A DNA stretch of 64,000 nt from an uncultured Pelagibacteraceae bacterium (GCA_902610315.1 CACLVA010000006.1:16706-80705), one strand, 5' to 3'. Shown: positions 29,774 through 37,524, counted from the first letter of the stretch. The notes: generated by a model from the sequence alone, not told the origin. Numbers and translations: made by a program.

Positions 29774-30340
29774 TTATGAGGCTTTTCTTGTATTTACCTC
29801 AAACCAATAGGGATGTGTGTTGATAAAATTTGTTTTTTTACCAAATTTCTTTACCACTAGAAAACAAACAATACACCTTTTACGAGAATTCTTAGAATAT
29901 GTGATTAACTGCTTTTGAACTCTGTTTGGAACTTTTTTGGGGATTTTCCAAACTACCTTTAATTCAAGGATAATATTTTTTAGTTTTTTTGAATAAGGAA
30001 TAAATTCAAAGTCAAATCTAATATGTCTTTTATCTTTTGTATTTATTACAGACCATTTGTTATTATTTACAAAATTAAGCTTAAAATTATTTATTTTTTT
30101 TGTTTTTTGATAATTTACGATTTGTCCTAGTTTACTAAATTCAAAATAACCTCTTTTTATTATTGATTCTAATTGTTTAGAACAATTGATTAATTCCTTA
30201 GATCTTATTTTTTTTGTACTATATTTGAACATCAACTGAGCTTCAGTTATAGAGTCTTTTAAATTTTTCTCTTTAGCAAGTGCAAGGAAAATACCACGCT
30301 GTGCAGCATTTCCTATCTGAGGATATATTATCTTATTCAT
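29774..30340 (-). CDS. Unknown protein, possible PD-(D/E)XK nuclease core
   Basis: FDFEFIPYSKKLKNIILELKVVW (D...ExK) followed by QKQLITYSKNS helix. Confidence 0.45.
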   Translation of the reverse strand: MNKIIYPQIGNAAQRGIFLALAKEKNLKDSITEAQLMFKYSTKKIRSKELINCSKQLESIIKRGYFEFSKLGQIVNYQKTKKINNFKLNFVNNNKWSVINTKDKRHIRFDFEFIPYSKKLKNIILELKVVWKIPKKVPNRVQKQLITYSKNSRKRCIVCFLVVKKFGKKTNFINTHPYWFEVNTRKAS

Positions 30341-30343
30341 ATT

Positions 30344-30359
30344 TATATATACCCCGGAA
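30344..30359 (-). promoter_or_regulatory. Island motif copy 2
   Basis: Minus-strand TTCCGGGGTATATATA, 3 nt before the ATG at 30340. Confidence 0.6.
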
Positions 30360-30374
30360 ATACCAACAAAATAT

Positions 30375-30394
30375 GTCCGGGGTATATATATATA
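30375..30394 (+). promoter_or_regulatory. Island motif copy 3
   Basis: GTCCGGGGTATATATATATA, identical 20-mer to copy 1. Confidence 0.65.
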
Positions 30395-30524
30395 CGTTGG
30401 AGCTAATTTAAAGTTCTTTCAACTCAGATGTGAGATATAGCGATATACTCAAAGGTAACCTTTCTCCTAAGCCTCCTTTGTTATCATCTGAATGTCCTTT
30501 CTAGCTTTAGTTAGCTTCAACGTA
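30393..30524 (+). ncRNA. Candidate novel structured RNA (~132 nt)
   Basis: P1 TACGTTGGAGCTAA/TTAGCTTCAACGTA (13 of 14), P2 TCAGATG/CATCTGA, P3 TGAG(A)TATA-GCGA-TATACTCA, P4 AAGG-TAA-CCTT; starts at motif copy 3. Confidence 0.5.
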
Positions 30525-30543
30525 ATTTTAAAAATGGAGTTAT

Positions 30544-30744
30544 ATGAAAAAAAAATATTGTTCAAATCCGATATGTAATAATGAAATTAAAGGAATGGGT
30601 AATAATCCTCAACCTCTTTTAAATTTAAAAGTGACAGATTCTGTGTGTGATAGTTGTAATGAAGAATATGTTATACCCGCAAGGTTAGGCGAACCAGTTT
30701 CTGAATTTTTAAAGTTAATGATTTTAGGTTTCCAGAAAAATTAA
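30544..30744 (+). CDS. Small zinc-ribbon-like protein
   Basis: CSNPIC ... CDSC paired cysteines, 66 aa. Confidence 0.55.
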   Translation: MKKKYCSNPICNNEIKGMGNNPQPLLNLKVTDSVCDSCNEEYVIPARLGEPVSEFLKLMILGFQKN

Positions 30745-30748
30745 TTTT

Positions 30749-30847
30749 ATGTTTAGTTTTATATGGCAAATTTTAACAAGTATAATTTTAGTAATAATTC
30801 TTGGATTTGGAATATTTTATTTAGGGAGAATATTTTTAGGAGTTTAA
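30749..30847 (+). CDS. 32-aa single-TM peptide
   Basis: MFSFIWQILTSIILVIILGFGIFYLGRIFLGV*; TAATG overlap with next ORF; not in ORF track. Confidence 0.4.
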   Translation: MFSFIWQILTSIILVIILGFGIFYLGRIFLGV

Positions 30848-31008
30848 TGAAAAAAAATTTATATGCTCAAATGGCGAAACAGTTAGACGCGACAAGTAAA
30901 ACTTGTTCCACTACGGTGGGTACCAGTGCAAATCTGGTTTTGGGCACCATAGATGACTATATCTTGCAGGAAGAGATAGTTCCTCTTTCTGCAAAAAAAA
31001 ACTATTAA
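30847..31008 (+). CDS. 53-aa ORF (MKKNLYAQMAKQLDATS...) containing the tRNA-like element
   Basis: TAATG overlaps at both ends; may instead be chance read-through of the tRNA-like sequence. Confidence 0.3.
   Translation: MKKNLYAQMAKQLDATSKTCSTTVGTSANLVLGTIDDYILQEEIVPLSAKKNY
30865..30949 (+). tRNA. tRNA-Leu-like (type II) with aberrant anticodon loop; function uncertain
   Basis: GCTCAAA/TTTGGGC acceptor + A-CCA, GCG...CGC D stem, ACAAG-TAAAA-CTTGT, variable arm CCAC-TACG-GTGG, T arm ACCAG-TGCAAAT-CTGGT. Confidence 0.6.
30964..30994. repeat. 12-bp stem-loop after the tRNA-like element
   Basis: TTGCAGGAAGAG-atagttc-CTCTTTCTGCAA (one G-U). Confidence 0.7.
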
Positions 31009-31175
31009 TGAAAAAAATTGATAAAATAACCGAGATAAGGATTGAAGAGGTGATTGATCAGGAAAATAATGAGAACTATTATTGGATATATTTTGTTCGA
31101 AATGGCAAAATTGAAATTATAGGTAAATCATCAGAAAAACCTCAATGTTACAGACAGGTTGCAGTTTACCAATGA
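31008..31175 (+). CDS. 55-aa unknown protein
   Basis: MKKIDKITEIRIEEVIDQENNENYYWIYFVRNGKIEIIGKSSEKPQCYRQVAVYQ*; TAATG before, ATGA after. Confidence 0.4.
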   Translation: MKKIDKITEIRIEEVIDQENNENYYWIYFVRNGKIEIIGKSSEKPQCYRQVAVYQ

Positions 31176-31444
31176 ATTACTTTTTAAAAGAAAAATTAGA
31201 AGATAGGCTTGAGTATTGTATTGGTTGGAGAAAAGAAACTGAAATATATTTATTATATAAAAACCTTAATGATACTGTAAATTATGAATATTACAAAAAA
31301 AGACCATTATCAAAATTTTTATTGATGATTTTAAATCTCCCCGTAAATATTTTGAGTTTTATTCATTCTTTAAAAATAAGAAGAGATTTGGAAAAAAATT
31401 TAATAGAAATCGAGTACATTCATAATCAATTAAATGAAAAATAA
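31172..31444 (+). CDS. 90-aa unknown protein
   Basis: MNYFLKEKLEDRLEYCIGWRKETEIYLLYK...; start overlaps upstream stop. Confidence 0.45.
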   Translation: MNYFLKEKLEDRLEYCIGWRKETEIYLLYKNLNDTVNYEYYKKRPLSKFLLMILNLPVNILSFIHSLKIRRDLEKNLIEIEYIHNQLNEK

Positions 31445-31487
31445 AATTAAAACAAAAAATAATATTATTATATTTTCTGAATATTTT

Positions 31488-31655
31488 ATGAAAAAAAGAA
31501 TTATTAAAGAAGGTAAAATCTACAATAATAAAATAGTTGGAGAATGTTGTGAATGTGGTGGAAATGGAATTATTTTTGACCCTCACATAGATATGGTCTG
31601 CATAGGTTGTGATGGAACAGGTATAACTTACTTTGGTGAAGTAAATATAAATTGA
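31488..31655 (+). CDS. Small DnaJ-type zinc-finger-like protein
   Basis: CCECGGNG ... CIGCDGTG paired CxxCxGxG; ORF open from 31434. Confidence 0.5.
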   Translation: MKKRIIKEGKIYNNKIVGECCECGGNGIIFDPHIDMVCIGCDGTGITYFGEVNIN

Positions 31656-31687
31656 AATTTAATTATAGGAGTATAACGTAAAGAATC

Positions 31688-32740
31688 ATGGATATTTTAT
31701 TAATAATTTTAGTTTTAGCAGTATTAGTTCTTAATGTAATTTTTTTAATAAAACTCAAAAAAGAACCAAAAAAAGAGGATAATGAGTTAGAAAAAATTAA
31801 ACAAAATTTTGACGGCCTAAAAGACTCTCTAAACCAATCTTTCAATGAAATGAGCAAAGAAGTTGCTAAAGATATGACTGGAACTTTGACACGTGTTGAT
31901 GAAAAAGTAGCATCTTTTAATGACCAAGTTAAAGAAATACAAACAACTCAAAATAATTTCAGTAGAATACTTGCGGGGGTAAAACAGTACGGTGGACTTA
32001 GTGAATTTTCGCTCGCAACGTTGCTACAAGATTTATTACCCGCATCACAATATATAGCAAATGCAAAAATGAAACCTGATGAGACTAGGGATTTGGTAGA
32101 ATTTGCTGTTAAACTCCAAAACGATGTCCTTTGTCCCATAGACAGTCATTGGCCAATTGAAAAATATAAAGCGGTTGATGAAGCTTTTCAAAATAAGGAT
32201 AAAGAGGCTCTTGTATCTGCGAGACACGAACTTGCTTCAGCATTTAGAACTAAATCAAAAACTGTTAACCAAAAGTACATTAATCCTCCAGTTACATGTG
32301 ATTTCGCAATAATCTTTGTACCAACCGAAGGTCTTTATGCTGAACTTGTAAGCTATAGAGATCCTAAAACAAAAGAATTGTTAATTGAAGAATTGAGAAA
32401 GAAGTACAAAGTTACTATTGCTGGACCAAATACAATTTGTGCAATTATTCAATCTTTTCATCTTGGGTTCACCAGTCTTAAAATACAAAAAAATGCTACT
32501 CAAATATTTAATGATCTTAATACTATTTCTACGCGATTTTCGAAACATTTCGATAATGTCTTTGTGTTAAGAAAAAAATTAGAAGAAGCCATGTCGGTAG
32601 TTGATAGTTTTGGAAAAGACGCAAGATCAATATTTCGGTCACTTGAACATATTAAAAATAAAGATGATGATGATCCAGACCCAAGTTCACCATCCCCACT
32701 TGGTTCATACGGACAAGTAGATAAAAGAAAAGTATCCTGA
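31688..32740 (+). CDS. rmuC: RmuC family DNA recombination protein
   Basis: N-terminal TM + coiled coil + RmuC core (ILAGVKQYGGLSEFSLATLLQDLLP; DFAIIFVPTEGLYAEL). Confidence 0.9.
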   Translation: MDILLIILVLAVLVLNVIFLIKLKKEPKKEDNELEKIKQNFDGLKDSLNQSFNEMSKEVAKDMTGTLTRVDEKVASFNDQVKEIQTTQNNFSRILAGVKQYGGLSEFSLATLLQDLLPASQYIANAKMKPDETRDLVEFAVKLQNDVLCPIDSHWPIEKYKAVDEAFQNKDKEALVSARHELASAFRTKSKTVNQKYINPPVTCDFAIIFVPTEGLYAELVSYRDPKTKELLIEELRKKYKVTIAGPNTICAIIQSFHLGFTSLKIQKNATQIFNDLNTISTRFSKHFDNVFVLRKKLEEAMSVVDSFGKDARSIFRSLEHIKNKDDDDPDPSSPSPLGSYGQVDKRKVS

Positions 32741-32753
32741 TAAAATATTATGA

Positions 32754-33437
32754 ATGAAATGGAATAATAAATTTGATTACCCAAAATCTACTAGATCTTT
32801 GGTTAATGGTTCAAGACACTACTCTTTAGACGGATCAAGCTTACCATCTGTTACAACAATTTTGTCAGCCACTAAAAGTGAAGAAGACAAAGCTGCCATT
32901 CTTGCTTGGAAACAAAGGGTAGGGAATGTTGAAGCAGAGAGAATTAAGAAAGAGGCCTCAGCTAGAGGAAGTTCTATGCACTCTTATATTGAACAGTTTT
33001 TATACGGAAAATTAAATCAAGAACTATTAGAGGACAATAACAAATCTAAAAAAATGGCAGAAGAAATTATTGATAATGGTTTAAAAAATAAATTGCTAGA
33101 GATTTGGGGGTCTGAAGCTACAATATATTATCCTGGTAAATACGCAGGTACAGCAGACTGTATAGGAGTTTATGAAGGCAAAGAATCTATTTTAGACTTT
33201 AAACAGAGCAATAAACCAAAAAAAGAGGAATACATAGAGGATTACTTTTTACAAATTGGAGCTTATTCTTTAGCCCACAATACTGTTTATAATTCAAATA
33301 TCACCCAAGGTGTAATTTTACTATGTACTGTAGATAGATTATTTCAGGATTTTAAAATTGAAGGTAATGAACTAATAAATTTTCAAAACAAGTTTCTTGA
33401 GAGAGTTGAAAAATTTTATCACTTAATCAACAAATAA
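32754..33437 (+). CDS. Phage-type PD-(D/E)XK exonuclease (MGME1/RecB-like)
   Basis: SLPSVTTILSATKS...RGSSMHSYIEQFL...GTADCIGVYEGKESILDFKQS...YFLQIGAYSLA. Confidence 0.75.
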   Translation: MKWNNKFDYPKSTRSLVNGSRHYSLDGSSLPSVTTILSATKSEEDKAAILAWKQRVGNVEAERIKKEASARGSSMHSYIEQFLYGKLNQELLEDNNKSKKMAEEIIDNGLKNKLLEIWGSEATIYYPGKYAGTADCIGVYEGKESILDFKQSNKPKKEEYIEDYFLQIGAYSLAHNTVYNSNITQGVILLCTVDRLFQDFKIEGNELINFQNKFLERVEKFYHLINK

Positions 33438-33536
33438 TTATTTGACTTCGCTTGAGATTAATATATTAAAAAACTTACTTGCTACTTGTTTAGATGCGAG
33501 CCTTCATGCTTTCCAATTAGCATTAATTATTAAATT

Positions 33537-34967
33537 ATGAACATAGTAATTTGGGATATAGAATCTTCAAGCTCTAGCACTGACTTCGGAAGTATTATTG
33601 AAATTGGTGGAATCTTGGTAGATCAAAACTTAGCAGAAAAAGAAAGATTTAATTTAAGATGCAGGTTACCAGAGGGAGAAATTCCTCAATGTATGGCTCT
33701 TCTTGTTAACAAAACTGATGTTAACATGTTAACAAAAGCAAATCTAAGTCATTATCAAATGTTATCTCAAGTTGAGATGATTTTTAAAAAGTGGAGCCCG
33801 GCTATATTCTTAGGCTGGTCCAATATAGGTTTTGACGATGAAATGATCAGAAAAGAGTTCTTCAAAGGATTAAGATATCCATACATCACAAATTCATCCC
33901 CCAACAAAAGACATGATGGTTTAAATATTGCTCGAGGAGCGTTTGCTCTAGATAATAAAATTTTAAAAACTGAGATTAATGAAAAAGGAAACGCCGTGAT
34001 GAAATTAGAATCTTTAGCTAGGATGAACGGTTTTGAGACTAAAGGAGCTCATAGCGCCTTGTTTGATGCAGAACTGACCCATAAAGTTTTAGGTCTAATA
34101 AAGAATAAACAACAAGATACATGGGACAATTTTTTAAAGACTTCAAATAAGCTTGATACAGAAACAATAATAAAAAAAGAAAAGATTATTACTCTTAATG
34201 AGTACTTTTACGGAAAATCAAGACTTTATCTTTGTGCGCCTCTTCATCCAAAATTTTGCATTCATCCAATATATCAATGGGGACAGGCTGTTGATCTAAG
34301 AGTTGATGTCGAACCTCTCCTAAAAATGTCTATCAATGAACTAAAATCTGAGATGAAAAAAACACCAAAATTTTTAAGAACTATTAGGTCAAATAAAGCG
34401 CCAATAATAATAGGCAAAGAGTATGGTATGAAAGCTGAACCTTATAGCGCTATGGATATTTCTTTAATTAATAAAAGAGCAGAACTAGTAAACACTAATG
34501 AAAAATTTTCTGAGAATATCTTAACTGCATTAAGAGAAATTGCTGAAGAAAAAGAGCAATCAAAATCTCAAGAAGATATAGAACCAGAGGAAAGTATTTA
34601 TGTGAAATTTACGCCTAACAAAGATACTAATTTATTTCAAAAATGGCATGAAGCACCCTGGAATGATAAATTGAGATTGTTAGATAAATTTGAAGATGAA
34701 AGAATGGTAGGATTTGGAAAAAAAATCATATTTCAAGAAGCTCCTCATGTTTTACCAGAGTCTATGTTGAAAAAAATCAAGATGGAAATTGCTAAAAGAA
34801 TTCTAAGTGAAAAAAAGGAAAAATGGTGGACATGTAAAGAATTTTATCATGAGTGCGACAATCTCAGGGATAAATTTACTAATGAATCTAACGAGGAAAG
34901 TTTAAAATTTTTAGACCAACTTAATAATTATGTAATGTCAATTGAAAAAAAATATAAAAATATATGA
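33537..34967 (+). CDS. sbcB: Exodeoxyribonuclease I-like (DEDD) nuclease
   Basis: IWDIESSS...IIEIGGILVD; GWSNIGFDDEMIRKEFF; HSALFDAELTHKV. Confidence 0.8.
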   Translation: MNIVIWDIESSSSSTDFGSIIEIGGILVDQNLAEKERFNLRCRLPEGEIPQCMALLVNKTDVNMLTKANLSHYQMLSQVEMIFKKWSPAIFLGWSNIGFDDEMIRKEFFKGLRYPYITNSSPNKRHDGLNIARGAFALDNKILKTEINEKGNAVMKLESLARMNGFETKGAHSALFDAELTHKVLGLIKNKQQDTWDNFLKTSNKLDTETIIKKEKIITLNEYFYGKSRLYLCAPLHPKFCIHPIYQWGQAVDLRVDVEPLLKMSINELKSEMKKTPKFLRTIRSNKAPIIIGKEYGMKAEPYSAMDISLINKRAELVNTNEKFSENILTALREIAEEKEQSKSQEDIEPEESIYVKFTPNKDTNLFQKWHEAPWNDKLRLLDKFEDERMVGFGKKIIFQEAPHVLPESMLKKIKMEIAKRILSEKKEKWWTCKEFYHECDNLRDKFTNESNEESLKFLDQLNNYVMSIEKKYKNI

Positions 34968-35033
34968 TGTGGATAAAACAATTTAAATTATTTAAGAACT
35001 TGAATATAAAAAAAAATTTTATATAAAAAACAT

Positions 35034-35379
35034 ATGGCAACAGTAAATGTAACAGATGAAAATTTTGACGGAGAAGTCCTTAAGAACACCAAGCCTGTTC
35101 TAGTGGACTTCTGGTAGCCCTTAGGGGCTACAATTAAAATGCGCTGAATGGTGTGGTCCTTGCAAACAAATTGGACCTATTTTAGAGGAAATTTCAAATG
35201 AAATGTCCGAAGTAGTTATTGCCAAACATAATATTGATAATGAACCCAATACCCCTACTAAGTATGGAGTAAGAGGAATTCCTACTATGTTACTATTTTC
35301 TGGCGGCGAACTCAAAGCGACTAAAGTTGGAGCAACTACAAAATCTAATATCGTATCTTGGATTAAAGAAAATATTTAA
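35034..35379 (+). pseudogene. trxA: Thioredoxin, interrupted by a 28-nt insertion (pseudogene or bypassed gene)
   Basis: MATVNVTDENFDGEVLKNTKPVLVDFW | 28 nt | AEWCGPCKQIGPILEE...WIKENI*; without the insertion exactly 318 nt = 105 aa. Confidence 0.88.
35115..35142 (+). other. 28-nt non-coding insertion with hairpin
   Basis: TAGCCCTTAGGGGCTACAATTAAAATGC; stem TAGCCC-TTAG-GGGCTA, first codon is in-frame TAG. Confidence 0.88.
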
Positions 35380-36641
35380 TTAAGATTTAAAATCTCACCA
35401 GCCAAATAAAGGCTTCCAGCACATAAAAAAATAGAATTTTCATCTTTATTATTCAAAATTAAAGATTCTTCAATGCTTTCCGCAGTACGAATATTCTTAT
35501 TACCTAGTTTCTTTTTAAATTCTTCTTTAGAAATAGAACCTTCTTGATTAGGAATATCTATTAGAGTTATTGAGTTTACAGATTTCTCAAATTGATCAAC
35601 AAACTCTTTATGAGGCTTGTCATTCATCATCCCACAAATAAGATGAACTTTTTCGTTTTGCTGTTTAACCCATTGAGAAATTGAAATTGCTGAATTAATA
35701 TTATGTCCCCCGTCTATTATTAGCCTATTTTCACCTATTAAATTTTTTAATTTACCTGTTTTTATTTCTTCTAAACGTCCTTTTAATCTCATTTTTTTCA
35801 TACTATTTTTGATCTTAGCATCAGATATATTAAATATTTTTCTAGCAGCTGCTATTGAGGTGGTGATATTATAAATTTGGTGATCACCCATTAAATTTGG
35901 CTGAGGTAACATTATCTCTCCTAATTCATCCTGATAATGAATAAAATTATTTTCAGATTTTGTTACATTAAAGTCGTCACCAAAGAAATATTTTTTAGAT
36001 TTATTTTTTATTAAAGATTTTTTAATTTTTGTTTTTATTTCTGAATTCATTTGATTATTAATGAATATGTTGGATACCGGTAATGAGCTAGTTTTTTCAT
36101 AAATTACACCATCAATTGTTTTATTATCCAACCAATTTAAATGATCTAAGTGAATTACTCCTAAAAGGGTGAGCAAATTTTGTTTAAACACATTTGTGCT
36201 GTCAAATCTATGAAATAGACCAGCCTCTATAATATTTACATTTTCCTTAAAATTTTCAGCATATTTTATAAAGGCGCATGTCAATATTTCAAAAACTGTT
36301 GCATTATCATCTCCTAATATTCTATCAACATCTTCCAATAGAATAGCAAGATCGTTTTCACTTATTTCATTGTTATTAAAAACAAATCTTTCTGTATATG
36401 ATTGTAAATGTGGAGAGGTATATAAATTATACTTATAACTAGACTCTTTTAAAATAGTGCTTAGAGCTGTAGCCATAGAAGCTTTTGCATTCGTCCCAAC
36501 TACTGTTACAACATTATGCAACTTATTTTGTGGATTTCCCAATTTATTGAGTAAATTAAAGGTTCTGTCTAGTGAGAGATCAATCTTCTTACTATGACGC
36601 TTCTCTATTTTCGATATTATCTTCTGAAGTTTTGTCAGCAT
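35376..36641 (-). CDS. folC: Folylpolyglutamate/dihydrofolate synthase
   Basis: Mur-ligase-like, VVTVVGTNAKASMATALSTIL; LIIDGGHNINSA. Confidence 0.9.
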   Translation of the reverse strand: MLTKLQKIISKIEKRHSKKIDLSLDRTFNLLNKLGNPQNKLHNVVTVVGTNAKASMATALSTILKESSYKYNLYTSPHLQSYTERFVFNNNEISENDLAILLEDVDRILGDDNATVFEILTCAFIKYAENFKENVNIIEAGLFHRFDSTNVFKQNLLTLLGVIHLDHLNWLDNKTIDGVIYEKTSSLPVSNIFINNQMNSEIKTKIKKSLIKNKSKKYFFGDDFNVTKSENNFIHYQDELGEIMLPQPNLMGDHQIYNITTSIAAARKIFNISDAKIKNSMKKMRLKGRLEEIKTGKLKNLIGENRLIIDGGHNINSAISISQWVKQQNEKVHLICGMMNDKPHKEFVDQFEKSVNSITLIDIPNQEGSISKEEFKKKLGNKNIRTAESIEESLILNNKDENSIFLCAGSLYLAGEILNLN

Positions 36642-37524
36642 GCTCTATTTTTACCTCAGATTGCTTCTTTAGCAAGATAGATAACAATATACCAATTTTT
36701 TCTGGTAGATCTTTCCTTTGGATTATTGTGTCAACAAAACCACAGGCTTGAACGTGCTCTGATTTTTGAAAATTTTCTGGTAACTCCTCTTTAACAGTTC
36801 CCTCAATTACACGTCTTCCAGCAAAAGCTATCAAAGCGCCTGGCTCAGCAATTTGAATATCACCAAGCATTGCATATGAAGCTGTAATTCCACCAGCAAC
36901 AGGATCAGCAAATAAAACAATATAAGGAATTTTTTTAGCCTTTAACTCATTGATAGCAAGAGTTGTTCTTGTCATTTGGTTTAACGAAATAATTGATTCT
37001 TGCATTTTCATTCCACCACCTGTTGCAACTACCAACAATGGTTGATTATTTTCTATTGAATGCTGTGCAGCAAATAAAAAGGCCTCACCTTCCGCAGCAC
37101 CAATACTAGCCCCCATGTAATTAAAATCAGATGCAATAGCTGTTAATCTTATATTATTTATTGATCCATCCGCTACTACCATACTGCAACTTAAACCAGT
37201 TTTTTTTCTAGCACTTTTTAATCTGTCTTTATATGACTTGGTGTCGGTGAAATTTAAGGGATCATCCGGTGGCATGGGTGTTCTTAAGACTTCATAACCT
37301 TCACTACCAAACAATAAATCAAATCTTTGTTTAGGACTAATCCTAAAATGTTTATGACACGGACCTGGGCACACCCATAAATTTTCTTCTAAATCTTTTT
37401 TTAAAATTGGACCTTTGCAACAAGATGTCCAATCACTTTCTTCCATGTCTTTACGAGATGGTCTTTTTTTTAATAGTCTTTTAATTTTTTGTCCAAAATC
37501 TAATGTTTTTTTTAACCAGTTCAT
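36592..37524 (-). CDS. accD: Acetyl-CoA carboxylase carboxyltransferase subunit beta
   Basis: Zn-finger region and GGGMKMQESIISLNQM. Confidence 0.95.
   Translation of the reverse strand: MNWLKKTLDFGQKIKRLLKKRPSRKDMEESDWTSCCKGPILKKDLEENLWVCPGPCHKHFRISPKQRFDLLFGSEGYEVLRTPMPPDDPLNFTDTKSYKDRLKSARKKTGLSCSMVVADGSINNIRLTAIASDFNYMGASIGAAEGEAFLFAAQHSIENNQPLLVVATGGGMKMQESIISLNQMTRTTLAINELKAKKIPYIVLFADPVAGGITASYAMLGDIQIAEPGALIAFAGRRVIEGTVKEELPENFQKSEHVQACGFVDTIIQRKDLPEKIGILLSILLKKQSEVKIEHADKTSEDNIENREAS

Noticed and set aside
29554-29810. Plus-strand ORFs 29554-29766 and 29598-29810
   Set aside because: They run antisense through the operon leader and motif; compositionally unconvincing
30393-30524. 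Retron-type msr/msd reading of the inverted-repeat-flanked RNA
   Set aside because: No reverse transcriptase ORF on either strand nearby; kept only as an unclassified RNA
30763-31008. 81-aa ORF as called in the track
   Set aside because: Its N-terminal part overlaps a better-placed 32-aa TM peptide frame; only the TAATG-linked 53-aa part is considered, with low confidence
24982-34967. CRISPR array or cas genes in the island
   Set aside because: No regularly spaced direct repeats and no Cas-like ORFs
35115-35142. Insertion sequence or intron in trxA
   Set aside because: 28 nt is far too short for either and no target-site duplication is visible
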